From positions 1-35,800 of the IMG/VR virus record IMGVR_UViG_3300031746_000085: a stretch of DNA of 35,800 bases; one strand, 5' to 3'. The notes beneath the pieces were generated by a model. The model saw nothing but the letters and a program-made list of their open reading frames with translations, had not been told where the DNA came from and searched no databases. Position numbers and translations under genes: made by a program. The stretch comes from a virus. The stretch's first letter is position 1. Each line of letters begins with the position of its first letter. Below, one piece after another: positions 13,052 through 21,937 of this stretch.

Positions 13052-15544
13052 ATGGGGGTTAATACAAGTGTTAAATATTCGGCGTTTCCTAGTGATTTCG
13101 CTACATTGGAAGAAAAAAAACAGCCAAAATACGGGTTAGAGTATGTAAAAGCTATGTATGGCTTATATCTTATAAACTTTCCTGTTAATAATCCTGTTTA
13201 TTTACAATATCAAATTAATAGAGAATTTGCTGAAGGAATTTATAATACGGATATTTACAAAAGTAGATTAGGTATTTCTGGTGATAATTCATATTTAAAC
13301 TTGGATTATACATCAGTTGACCGCATTCCTACAATTGTAGATAATATGGTAGGAAAATTAACTAATAAGCCTTGGCGTTTTCAATGCAATCCAACAGATA
13401 CAGTATCAAGAGGTAAATTTGATGCTAAAAGAGCTGAAATGAAAGCTGACATGTTTTTAAGACAACATTCAGATGAAATAGAAAAGTTAACCGGTATTCC
13501 ATTAATTCCTAAAGGAAAGTTTGTTCCAGAAGACGAGGACGAAAAAGAGCTTCATCTTCAAATGAACTTTAAACTTGACGAGGCGGAAGCTATGGAGCTT
13601 GCTTTAAAATGGGTTTTTGACAACAATAACTTTAATAGCGAATCAGTACCATTAATATATAGAGATTTAATAACCGATAAAAAAGCTTGTATTGTAAGGT
13701 ATTATGATGCAAACAAAAATATTAAAGTAATGCGCTGGGATCACATGAAACTTATTCACCCTCCAAGTACATTTGAAAACTTTAACGATATACCTTATGT
13801 TGGACTTTTGCCTACATACACCATTGGCGCTATCTCTAAAATGAATACCAATTTTACTGATGAGCAATTGTATGATATAGCTAAAAATAATGCAGGCAAC
13901 AACAATAACTCTATTTGGGACGTTTCTTGGGGAACAAACTATGCTCAATATGCTCAATATTGTGGCGGAGGTGTAGGAAATTTTGCTTACAGACAATTTC
14001 AAAACTTTAATATAAATGTAGTAAATTTCTTTTTTTTAACTCCTGTAAATGATGTTACAGCAGTAAAAACAAGCGAAACAGGTAAATTAAGAGTAGAAAA
14101 TAAAAAAGAAGGATATGTGGTTAATCCAAAAGAAAAAACTTTTGGCGAGGAAACTGCCACTACAGAAGTTATAAATAGAAAAAAATTAGTTCGTTTTGAA
14201 GGCTTTTGGATTCCTAACACAGACTTGATGTGGGGTTACGAAATGACTAAGAACGAGGATAGAGATGTTGTTTTTGGCGGATATAGTCCTGAAACGGAAT
14301 TGCCGACAAAAATAATTATGCCAAATATGTTTGGTATGAGGAATAAGTCTGATGTTCAGCGTATGATTCCTTTGCAAAAACAGTTAATGTTAGCGTGGTT
14401 AAAATTGCAACAATTTTTAATTAAAGCTATGCCTCCGGGATTAGCTGTAAATCAAAACGCTTTATTAGAAATTGTTGGTGCAGTAGGAGAAGGAAAACCA
14501 TTACCGACTGATTGGACTAAATTATATCAACAAACAGGCTCATTTATATTTACCGATAAAGATGCAAGCGGTATGCCTATAAATATTCCTTTTAAAGAAT
14601 TAGAAGGAGGAATTGGTGCAGCATTTCAACAGTTTATGGTAGTAATGGATTATACTATAGCTAAAATGAATGAGGTTGTTGGGTACAATACAGCAGTAGA
14701 TGCTAGTTCACCTAAAGCTGATATGTTAGTTGGTGTTCAACAGATGGCTACTCAATCTACTTATGACTGTATGAGACCTAAGTATTTAGCAGCAACAAAT
14801 CTTATTGAAGGCACAGGGAAGCGCGTTGGCTTAATGATACAAGACTGTTTACGCCTTGGTAACGATAACTTTAAAAATGCTTTAATAGAGGCTATTGGAC
14901 AAGCTAATGTAGATGCACTTGTTATGGGTAGAGATGTTCCGTTTAGTTCTTCGGCTATTAGTTGCGAAATACAACCAGATGAAAAGGAATTAGCTGATTT
15001 AGAAGTTTTAATTCAATTAGGTATTCAAAGTGCTATGCTTACCCCTTCTGATGTATTAAGAGTAAGACAACAATTAAAAACAAATGTTAAATTAGCTGGA
15101 CAATTACTTGTATTTTTAGAAAATAAAAATACCAAAGAAAAGGCAAAACAACAGTCTTCTGCTATTCAAGAAAACGCTTCAGCACAACAGCAGTCAGTAC
15201 AAGTTTCTTCTCAAATGCGTCAACAAGAGTTGCAATTAGAAAATCAAGCAAAAATAGAACTAATGCAATTTGAGTATCAATTAAAGAGCGGGTTAAGCCA
15301 ACAAGAGCATCAACAAATGATGCAAGAAATAGCTGGCAAAAATATTGGTATAGCTGACCAAGCTAGAATTAATGCAGGAAGAGCAGTAGAGGTTCAATCT
15401 ATTTCTACAACAGGCAAACTTGAAGAGGCTCACATCGCAAAAGATAAAGCGGTTGAAAAAGCGCAAATAGACCACGGCAGCAAGTTGGGGCAGATAGCTT
15501 TAAAAGGTGCAATAGAGCCTAAGAAAGAAACGGCGAATAAATAA
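13052..15544 (+). CDS. portal protein (crAss-like)
   Basis: An 830-residue portal that would form the dodecameric DNA-entry ring at one capsid vertex. The N-terminal signature (REFAEG at 57-62, then YLNLDY at 81-86, then IPTIVDNMVGKLTNKPW at 92-108) is the pattern I associate with crAss-like portals. The final ~150 residues are Gln-rich and helical (QQSSAIQENASAQQQS... to EKAQIDHG), suggesting a coiled-coil barrel or crown. The open frame extends to a TTG at 13031, but that codon lies in the promoter; the ATG at 13052 gives an 18-base leader. It directly follows terminase and precedes the scaffold-like and capsid genes, the canonical packaging order. Confidence 0.85.
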   Translation: MGVNTSVKYSAFPSDFATLEEKKQPKYGLEYVKAMYGLYLINFPVNNPVYLQYQINREFAEGIYNTDIYKSRLGISGDNSYLNLDYTSVDRIPTIVDNMVGKLTNKPWRFQCNPTDTVSRGKFDAKRAEMKADMFLRQHSDEIEKLTGIPLIPKGKFVPEDEDEKELHLQMNFKLDEAEAMELALKWVFDNNNFNSESVPLIYRDLITDKKACIVRYYDANKNIKVMRWDHMKLIHPPSTFENFNDIPYVGLLPTYTIGAISKMNTNFTDEQLYDIAKNNAGNNNNSIWDVSWGTNYAQYAQYCGGGVGNFAYRQFQNFNINVVNFFFLTPVNDVTAVKTSETGKLRVENKKEGYVVNPKEKTFGEETATTEVINRKKLVRFEGFWIPNTDLMWGYEMTKNEDRDVVFGGYSPETELPTKIIMPNMFGMRNKSDVQRMIPLQKQLMLAWLKLQQFLIKAMPPGLAVNQNALLEIVGAVGEGKPLPTDWTKLYQQTGSFIFTDKDASGMPINIPFKELEGGIGAAFQQFMVVMDYTIAKMNEVVGYNTAVDASSPKADMLVGVQQMATQSTYDCMRPKYLAATNLIEGTGKRVGLMIQDCLRLGNDNFKNALIEAIGQANVDALVMGRDVPFSSSAISCEIQPDEKELADLEVLIQLGIQSAMLTPSDVLRVRQQLKTNVKLAGQLLVFLENKNTKEKAKQQSSAIQENASAQQQSVQVSSQMRQQELQLENQAKIELMQFEYQLKSGLSQQEHQQMMQEIAGKNIGIADQARINAGRAVEVQSISTTGKLEEAHIAKDKAVEKAQIDHGSKLGQIALKGAIEPKKETANK

Positions 15545-15585
15545 TGTTACATTTTTGTTATACATATAAATGAAAATTATTTTTG
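15545..15585 (+). promoter_or_regulatory. late promoter 4 (before scaffold/capsid)
   Basis: TGTTACA (15545-15551), 26 bases, then TATTTTTG (15578-15585). The heptamer starts on the base after the portal stop codon. It should drive the scaffold-like gene and the major capsid gene, since no promoter lies between those two. Confidence 0.75.
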
Positions 15586-15619
15586 TATTAAAATTAAATT
15601 TAATTAAATAAAATATAAT

Positions 15620-16732
15620 ATGCCGACAATAGAAGAACAAGTATCAGCAGGTCTTTCTGCAAAATACGCTGAAGTATCAGGAGTTGTTGCTCCAGTAATT
15701 GAAAATAAAGAGATTGCGTCTGAAAGCGCTACTCCAATTATTGAAAATAAAGAACTTTTAGTTAAGGATCCGGTCATTGAAAAGATTGCAATAGAAGAAA
15801 AGCCATTAAAATCTTTTGATGAGCAATTATCAGAAAGGACTTCTGGTAAATACAATAAGTGGGAAGATGTTGAATTAGGCCTTACGCCTAAAGAATTAAA
15901 GTTTGCAAATGAAAAAATAAAGCACTTTAATGAATTAGCTGAAAAGGGAGTTGACGTAACAAGTAGAGAATTTCTTGAATTACAAGGAGTTGATTTTGAA
16001 AAAATAGATAAAGCAGAAGATATTTTATTCGAAAAATGGAAAAGAAGTGAAGATGGAGAAGGTTTGTCTGAAACAACAATTCGTAACGATATAAATAAAA
16101 AATATAATATTGAAGATTGGATTGACAAAGACCCTTCAGATTATAATAGTGATGATATAGCCAATAGAGAAAAAATGGCTAGGGATTCAAATAAAGCAAA
16201 AAGTTGGTTAAACAACTATAAAAACGAACGATTATTAGAGAAGCAGGTTGATCCAAGTGTTGCAGAAGCGATGGCAGAAGCAACTAGAACACAACTAAAC
16301 AGTTGGGATAAATTTGTTGATTCTGATTTAGTAAATAAGATTACAAAGTTGTCTAGCCCTATTAGCTATAAGGATAAAGCTGGTAAAACAGTTGAATCAC
16401 AGTTAGACTTTGAAGTATCTGCCGAAGACAGTAAATATGTTGCAGATATGATGAAGCAGTTACCGAGAGATTCAAATGCGTTTTTTAATCAGTTTATAGA
16501 TAACAATGGAAATCGCAATCATGAAGCACTTGCTGTTATGATGCTTAAAGCAAGAAGTTTTGATAAGGCAAGGGCTTTATCTTATACAGCTGGAGCAGAA
16601 CAAAGAGCATTAGCTATTGAAAAAGTCGCAAAGAACACAGACTTTAAACCTTCTGAATCAGTTTCAGCGGGAAAAGTGTTCACAACAATAGAAGAGGCTC
16701 AAAAAAACGCCTTAATAAACATGAAAATTTAA
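15620..16732 (+). CDS. scaffold-like capsid assembly protein
   Basis: A 370-residue, highly charged, helix-rich protein between portal and major capsid genes, where scaffolding proteins are normally encoded. The N-terminal 70 residues hold repeated short blocks (PVIENKEIASES, PIIENKELLVKD, PVIEKIAIEEK); the rest is Glu/Lys/Asp-rich with few aromatic residues. There is no membrane segment or catalytic motif. It would assist prohead assembly and leave or be packaged. Inference from position and composition; a capsid-internal cargo protein is the alternative. Confidence 0.6.
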   Translation: MPTIEEQVSAGLSAKYAEVSGVVAPVIENKEIASESATPIIENKELLVKDPVIEKIAIEEKPLKSFDEQLSERTSGKYNKWEDVELGLTPKELKFANEKIKHFNELAEKGVDVTSREFLELQGVDFEKIDKAEDILFEKWKRSEDGEGLSETTIRNDINKKYNIEDWIDKDPSDYNSDDIANREKMARDSNKAKSWLNNYKNERLLEKQVDPSVAEAMAEATRTQLNSWDKFVDSDLVNKITKLSSPISYKDKAGKTVESQLDFEVSAEDSKYVADMMKQLPRDSNAFFNQFIDNNGNRNHEALAVMMLKARSFDKARALSYTAGAEQRALAIEKVAKNTDFKPSESVSAGKVFTTIEEAQKNALINMKI

Positions 16733-16774
16733 TAATTAAAAACTAAAAAGAGAGTTTAAGAAACTTATAAAAAT

Positions 16775-18220
16775 ATGTCATTTTCATTTAGTACACCATC
16801 AACGGTGCAGGTAGCAACACAATCAAATTGGGTTGCATCTAATGCTGTTTACGATTTACGTAAACCATATATTGACCCTAGAGAAACCAAGTCTTGGGGA
16901 TCTCAAGATATTACAGGGTTGTTTGACGAGTTAAAAGGCGGAAAAAACTATGTAGAGGCAAATTTTGGTCGCCATTTTGAAGAAGATCGTTTACATACGG
17001 TTATTCATGCAACAGGCTTAACAGTTGCAGCTTTAGGTGCTGTAACTTATACAATAGTTGCTGGAGATACCATTACTGGTTTCCCTACAGTTCAGTTACC
17101 TTATATTGCAACAGGTACAGCTGGTTTTCCTTCATTAGGAGGTCCTGTATTAAAGCCTGTTCGTATTCACGAAGTATTAGTATTTCCCGGAGATGTTCGC
17201 GGTAAAGTAACAGCTATATTAGGAAGTACATTTACTGCAACTCCAACAGGTTCGGTAAATTTACCAACAACCATTGCGACAGACGAAATTTGGAATTTAG
17301 GTATTTCTACTCCAGAGGGTTTTAAAGAACAAATTAGCTCTAATAACTGGAGAGAACATGTTGTGTATTGGAACTCTGAGATTATGGCAGACGCACACGA
17401 GTCGACTGGAACTGCAATGGTTCAAGCTACTTGGATTCCATTTACTGCTCCCGATGGTTCTACAATGTATAATTGGTGGTTTAAAGGCCAAATGGGTGCA
17501 TTAAAGCAATTTCGCAACTATCGTGAATTAAAATGGGTGTTTGGACAAGCTGTTACCAATGCTACCACTTTGCCTACTAATTACTCTGCACAATACCAAC
17601 AAACTTCAGGTTTGCTTGAATTTGCAAGTTCTTTTGGTAACGTTCCAACTTATGATTTAACAACTGGTCTTACATTAGATTCTTTTGGAAATATCATCAT
17701 TGATACAATGTCTAAAAACGCTGCATCAACTGAGAATTGTTTTTACGAGTCTATTTCTGTAGATAAAATGTTTAGTCAATTTATCAGTGTTGAAATGCAA
17801 AATGGTGCTGTTCAGTATGATGCTCTTGGTGGAACTAAAGATGCTTACATTAAGTTTGATTTCAAACATTTTGAGTATTTAGGTTATACTTTCCACAGAA
17901 AGGTGTATTCTGTTTTCAATGATCCTACCTTAGCTGGTAATGTTAGCTCTGTTTACAAAAACTTTGCTTTCATGGTTCCTTTAGAAAATAACATGTATCA
18001 GTGTGTTGAGAAAAAAGACAAAGTTGATTGTCCTCCAATGAGAATTAACTTCTTGAAACAAGGAAGTGTATCTCGTGAGATGATTGAAACTTTAACTGGT
18101 GGTGCTATTGGTGGTTATACCGACAATGGCGATTACGCTAAAGTTGATTTTCGTTCTGAAAATGGTGCTGAATTTTTTGGTGCTAACAGGTTCTTAACTT
18201 TAACAGGAGAGAATTTGTAA
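16775..18220 (+). CDS. major capsid protein
   Basis: A 481-residue protein with the features of a phage major capsid protein: no charged linker, many Thr/Gly/aromatic β-segments, a long inserted β region (about residues 85-175) and a conserved C-terminal body (YIKFDFKHFEYLGYTFHRK, then YKNFAFMVPLEN). It follows portal and scaffold-like genes and is followed at once by the strongest G/C hairpin terminator of the window. Codons are somewhat richer in C-ending forms than in neighbours, fitting high expression. An HK97 fold is expected from the family. A 42-base gap without a promoter suggests co-transcription with the scaffold gene. Confidence 0.82.
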   Translation: MSFSFSTPSTVQVATQSNWVASNAVYDLRKPYIDPRETKSWGSQDITGLFDELKGGKNYVEANFGRHFEEDRLHTVIHATGLTVAALGAVTYTIVAGDTITGFPTVQLPYIATGTAGFPSLGGPVLKPVRIHEVLVFPGDVRGKVTAILGSTFTATPTGSVNLPTTIATDEIWNLGISTPEGFKEQISSNNWREHVVYWNSEIMADAHESTGTAMVQATWIPFTAPDGSTMYNWWFKGQMGALKQFRNYRELKWVFGQAVTNATTLPTNYSAQYQQTSGLLEFASSFGNVPTYDLTTGLTLDSFGNIIIDTMSKNAASTENCFYESISVDKMFSQFISVEMQNGAVQYDALGGTKDAYIKFDFKHFEYLGYTFHRKVYSVFNDPTLAGNVSSVYKNFAFMVPLENNMYQCVEKKDKVDCPPMRINFLKQGSVSREMIETLTGGAIGGYTDNGDYAKVDFRSENGAEFFGANRFLTLTGENL

Positions 18221-18224
18221 TTTA

Positions 18225-18264
18225 AAAAGGGGAGATTCAATAAAAGTTTCTCCCCTTTTATTTT
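18225..18264 (+). terminator. strong intrinsic terminator after the capsid gene
   Basis: AAAAGGGGAGA (18225-18235) pairs perfectly with TCTCCCCTTTT (18249-18259), an 11-bp stem with a 13-base loop, followed by ATTTTT. No late promoter follows, so the next gene depends on read-through. Confidence 0.85.
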
Positions 18265-18302
18265 TAAAAATATTATACTTAAATTAAATAAAATTAAATA
18301 CA

Positions 18303-19481
18303 ATGAATGAACTAAACAAGCCGAGAGGCACAGCAGCCGATTATAAATTAGGTTCCGCTATCTATTCCAATAAACAATTTGTTTTTGAATTAATAAAAAA
18401 GAATCCACAAGTAGGCAATAATGCTCAAGGAAACCCTATGGCTGGCATGAGAACTAAGGAAGGTAAAACAATGGAGTTCCCTTTGTCTGTACCAATTCCT
18501 TTAGTAGGAACAATTTATTTTACAGACGCTAAAGGTAGAACGTCTTTAAGAAAAATTCGTTACGCAGATGGAGAAACAAGCATTTTTGTTGATGAACAAC
18601 AATCGGAAGATAAATTTAAGCATTTAGAGGTGCGAGTTAATTTTGTAAAAGGAAGATTTTCAGTTGATGGTCAAAACTCTACATTATTAGATTTTTTTAT
18701 GAATTGGGATATGAACGAAAGCAAGCTTAATCGCGATGTTAAGAAATTCCCAAAATTTAGATTGCTTGATACTGGTAAAATTGCAGAAAAAGTAAGAAAA
18801 GAAGACGAAGTTGTTTTTGATGTTTTAAAGTGGTGTTATACTGCTGATTGGGCTAAAAAAGTTCAGCCATTAGCAAATGCTATTTTTTCAGAAGAACAAA
18901 TGGATCAAACATCTGAAGAAATTAGACATAATTTAGTTGTGCTTGCAAAAAGTAATCCAGTAGCATTTCAAGAAATGTTAGATAATCCAAAAATGGAAAG
19001 ACTGATTGTTATTAAATCAGCTATACAAAAAGAAATTTTAGTGGTAAATGCTTCTTCTAACACATTATGTTGGATGGACAACCCAAGTGTGCCTATTAGT
19101 CAAGCAGCTCCGGGAAAAGAAGTTATTGATGATTTTATCAGTAAATCATTTTCTAGTGTAGGAGAAATAGCTTATAAAGCAATTTATGACGTTATGAATC
19201 CGGTAGATGGCGATGGGGTATTTGATGTTGCAACAACTACAAAAATATTTCAAGCTCCTGTAGTAAGAGGAGCGACTGAAACTGATGAAGAATTGCAAAT
19301 GTTAATACGCGATGCAGTTGAAAAAGGGATTGTTAGCGTAAAAAGAAATATCTGGTGGGGCTTTAAGGGTAAAAATTCTCAAGGAGAAGCCGGTATGGTA
19401 AAAGATTTGCGTGATAACGAAATTATGCTATCTATTTTAAAGAAAAATGTTTTAGAGTGGGAGCCAGTAGCAACTGCATAA
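18303..19481 (+). CDS. conserved virion-region protein, unknown (392 aa)
   Basis: A 392-residue soluble protein encoded between capsid and fibre-like genes. The N-terminal ~130 residues are β-rich (FPLSVPIPLVGTIYF, KHLEVRVNFVKGRFSV); the middle is helical; the C-terminus carries EEIMLSILKKNV-like helices and a WWGFKGKNSQGEAG loop. No family recognised; head-completion or head-auxiliary protein is plausible from position. It has the common A/T leader (TTAAATTAAATAAAATTAAA) but no promoter of its own, being separated from the capsid gene by a terminator. Confidence 0.6.
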   Translation: MNELNKPRGTAADYKLGSAIYSNKQFVFELIKKNPQVGNNAQGNPMAGMRTKEGKTMEFPLSVPIPLVGTIYFTDAKGRTSLRKIRYADGETSIFVDEQQSEDKFKHLEVRVNFVKGRFSVDGQNSTLLDFFMNWDMNESKLNRDVKKFPKFRLLDTGKIAEKVRKEDEVVFDVLKWCYTADWAKKVQPLANAIFSEEQMDQTSEEIRHNLVVLAKSNPVAFQEMLDNPKMERLIVIKSAIQKEILVVNASSNTLCWMDNPSVPISQAAPGKEVIDDFISKSFSSVGEIAYKAIYDVMNPVDGDGVFDVATTTKIFQAPVVRGATETDEELQMLIRDAVEKGIVSVKRNIWWGFKGKNSQGEAGMVKDLRDNEIMLSILKKNVLEWEPVATA

Positions 19482-19503
19482 AATAATAATAAATTTTTTA
19501 AAG

Positions 19504-19537
19504 CCTCTTTAGTTTAAAAACTTAAAGAGGTTTTTTT
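19504..19537 (+). terminator. intrinsic terminator before the fibre/tail operon
   Basis: CCTCTTTAGTTT (19504-19515) pairs with AAACTTAAAGAGG (18-30 of the same stretch, ending 19530) with one bulge, followed by T7. It ends 1 base before the next late promoter motif. Confidence 0.8.
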
Positions 19538-19538
19538 A

Positions 19539-19579
19539 TGTTACATATTTATTCTTATAGGATATGCTATGTATTTTTG
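19539..19579 (+). promoter_or_regulatory. late promoter 5 (before the fibre/tail operon)
   Basis: TGTTACA (19539-19545), 26 bases, then TATTTTTG (19572-19579). It should drive the seven genes to 27831. The in-frame ATG at 19538 lies inside this promoter, so it cannot be the main start of the next gene. Confidence 0.8.
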
Positions 19580-19597
19580 AATAAAACAAATTTTATT

Positions 19598-21118
19598 ATG
19601 GCCACAATAAGTTTTTCAACGACTTTTGATTTAACATTAAGCCCAATACAGGCTATATTTACTGATACGTCAGACTATTCAGGTCAAGCAATTCCTTTAG
19701 CTAATGTTGTGGGGAGCTTTACAATAACAGCCCCAAGCGGAGTTGTTATTTATAATAATACAGATATTACAAATGCAGGATGCGACATAGATATTGTTAA
19801 TTCGTTAGTAAGTCAGCAAATTATTACCCTTCCTTTAGACTCTTTTTTATTGCCAGAAATTGGTAATTATACAATAGTTTATAGGGTATGGAACTCAGCT
19901 TTAAGTGTATTTTATACAATAACTAATGTTGTAAATTATCAATACGTCGCTCCTGAAATTTGTATTAATCAAAGAATAGACTGCATCTCCCCTTTATTTA
20001 GTTCAGTAGATGCCACTGATTATACTGTTAATGGAATAATTCCTGCTATAGTTGGGACACATACGTTGGATTATCCCTTTGGCTCTGCAGGAGAGGGTGT
20101 CCCAACAATTTTGCCATTTACAGCAGAGGCTTCAGTAATAGCTGTATCAATATTTTATCAAGGAACTCAAACTACAGAAATAGTAGCAGGGTTAACATAC
20201 ACTATTATTACAGGCGTTAATTCTTTTATTGTTATTGATTCAATATCTGGCAAAAGAGAAATTAAAGTTGATTGCGCTTACATTTGTTCAATATTATGTT
20301 GTATAAGAACTTATGAAAAAATAAAAGAAAGTTTTAGAAACACAAACGCTGTTAAATTTAGAGAATACGATGAAGTTTTCCATGAGATAATGTCTTATGT
20401 TGGCTTAATGCAGTTTTCTATTGAGTGCGGATTAGGCGATGAGGTTTGTGATTATTTACAAAAAATAAAAATTTTATCAAACTGTTCAGACGCTTGTAAA
20501 TGTAGTTCAGAAAACGCATCAAGAGTAATTGGATTAGGTTATTTAATTGGCCCCGCTGGCCCTGCTGGCCCACAAGGAAATCAAGGAGCATCTGGCAATA
20601 ATGGTAACTATGTAACAGTAACAGCGGAAGCTCCGGGAGTAAATTGCGTTAATGGCGGACAGAAAGTAATTCTTTACAATGGAATAACAAATTTGCCAAT
20701 AAGCACAAGTTATATTTGTAATGGTGTCCCACCTACAATAGATTTTGTAATTGAATCAACTGACAACAGTCCAGCAGTAAGGTTTGTTGTTGCCGCAGCA
20801 ACAAACAATCAAACTGTAACCGGGTCAACAGGTCTTGTCGCTGTTTCTGGAACATATTTTATTATATATGAAGCAGACTGCTTAACAACTGGCGCAGCGG
20901 TTGACTGCCATTTTAATTTGAATAAAACAGGCGCAATTCCAATTAGCGATACAAGGGAGTTAAGGGCTTTGGCAATAAGTTCAGGGACTATATATAAAAT
21001 AGTATGCACCACGGTTGCTGTACTTATTGCAGGCGATTTAGTAAATTTAATTATAGATAATTTTGGTGGATTGTTTGTTGTTAATGGGAAATCAATAATA
21101 ATGATTAAAATAGCTTAA
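19598..21118 (+). CDS. collagen-like head-fibre/appendage protein (506 aa)
   Basis: A 506-residue modular protein. Residues 1-200 are β-rich, with immunoglobulin-like strands (GSFTITAPSGVVIYNNTD..., NYTIVYRVWN). Then come a Cys-rich helical segment (CAYICSILCC near 226-235, CSDACKC near 297-303), six Gly-X-Y triplets GPAGPAGPQGNQGASGNNG near 318-336 and a β-rich C-terminal domain. Short collagen-like repeats trimerise fibres in many phages, so this is likely a head or tail fibre. A frame opening at 19538 adds 20 residues, but that ATG is inside promoter 5. It is followed 5 bases later by a second collagen-like gene with a related Cys motif. Confidence 0.7.
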   Translation: MATISFSTTFDLTLSPIQAIFTDTSDYSGQAIPLANVVGSFTITAPSGVVIYNNTDITNAGCDIDIVNSLVSQQIITLPLDSFLLPEIGNYTIVYRVWNSALSVFYTITNVVNYQYVAPEICINQRIDCISPLFSSVDATDYTVNGIIPAIVGTHTLDYPFGSAGEGVPTILPFTAEASVIAVSIFYQGTQTTEIVAGLTYTIITGVNSFIVIDSISGKREIKVDCAYICSILCCIRTYEKIKESFRNTNAVKFREYDEVFHEIMSYVGLMQFSIECGLGDEVCDYLQKIKILSNCSDACKCSSENASRVIGLGYLIGPAGPAGPQGNQGASGNNGNYVTVTAEAPGVNCVNGGQKVILYNGITNLPISTSYICNGVPPTIDFVIESTDNSPAVRFVVAAATNNQTVTGSTGLVAVSGTYFIIYEADCLTTGAAVDCHFNLNKTGAIPISDTRELRALAISSGTIYKIVCTTVAVLIAGDLVNLIIDNFGGLFVVNGKSIIMIKIA

Positions 21119-21123
21119 AAAAT

Positions 21124-21483
21124 ATGTGTAAAAATTGTGATTGTGCTTGTAAAGGCGAACCGGGACCAAGAGGTCAACAAGGGGTTGCTGGCCCAATGGG
21201 TGTTCCCGGAACAGGCAGCACGCCATTAATAAATATATCTGCTACATACACAGCTTTAGCCGCGGATTACACAATAAATGCTATAAACAATACATTTGTT
21301 GTAACGCTACCAACAGCGGTTGGCATATCTGGAAAGATATATGTTATTAAAAATAGCGGAACAGGCATTATAAGTTTAGCTACCACAGGAGGTCAATTAA
21401 TTGATGGCTTAGCCACGCAAACTCTTCCTATATATGTTTCTTATACTGTTCAGTCAAACAATACAGGGTGGATTATAATTTAA
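21124..21483 (+). CDS. small collagen-like fibre protein (119 aa)
   Basis: A 119-residue protein opening with a cysteine cluster, MCKNCDCACK, then six to seven Gly-X-Y triplets (GEPGPRGQQGVAGPMGVPG, residues 11-29) and a ~80-residue β-rich C-terminal domain (ISGKIYVIKNSGTGII... to NNTGWIII), like the distal domains of many phage fibres. The collagen-like stalk should drive trimer formation; the Cys cluster could bind metal or cross-link in the virion. It lies in the tail/fibre operon and probably partners the preceding collagen-like protein. Confidence 0.7.
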   Translation: MCKNCDCACKGEPGPRGQQGVAGPMGVPGTGSTPLINISATYTALAADYTINAINNTFVVTLPTAVGISGKIYVIKNSGTGIISLATTGGQLIDGLATQTLPIYVSYTVQSNNTGWIII

Positions 21484-21501
21484 TAATTAATAGTTAAAAA
21501 A

Positions 21502-21936
21502 ATGACATACATTCCTGTTTTACCAGATGCAACCGTAAAATCTTTTAAAGTTACCATATCAGCTGCTGATGTTTTAACTGCAAATACAAATAGAGTTATT
21601 CTTGTTTCTGCTCCCGGAGTAGGCTATACAATTGAATGTATAACTGCATCAATTAAAGTTCTATACAATACTATAGCTTATGCTACAAATTTGACAGGAA
21701 CTATAATTTCTGGAACAGCGTTAAGCAATCCGTTTGGCTCTCAAATTATTTTTACTAATGCTTTAGCTGCAACGTTAACAAGAGAAATAACTTATACAAA
21801 AGCAACTACATTTGGTGCAACAACTAAATGTTTTATTGAAAACGAAGGCCTTTACTTTACTGTTAATACAGGAAATCCTGTTCTTGGAGATTCGGATATT
21901 GTAGTATATGGATTATATAGAATAAAAGCGATATAA
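21502..21936 (+). CDS. β-rich virion protein, unknown (144 aa)
   Basis: A 144-residue Thr/Ile/Ala-rich protein with alternating β-strand pattern throughout and no charged helices, typical of a small jelly-roll or β-sandwich virion component (decoration, fibre base or tail tip). No family recognised. It lies 18 bases after the small collagen-like gene and 1 base before the next gene. Confidence 0.6.
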   Translation: MTYIPVLPDATVKSFKVTISAADVLTANTNRVILVSAPGVGYTIECITASIKVLYNTIAYATNLTGTIISGTALSNPFGSQIIFTNALAATLTREITYTKATTFGATTKCFIENEGLYFTVNTGNPVLGDSDIVVYGLYRIKAI

Positions 21937-21937
21937 A

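Noticed and set aside
10606-14377. Minus-strand frames opposite terminase and portal
   Set aside because: They have no promoters or recognisable domains, and both terminase and portal have clear motifs in the plus frame.
19538-19597. Upstream start giving a 20-residue N-terminal extension of the 506-aa fibre protein
   Set aside because: That ATG is part of the TTATGTTACA promoter motif, and the region contains the -7 box TATTTTTG at 19572-19579, so it would be upstream of transcription start.
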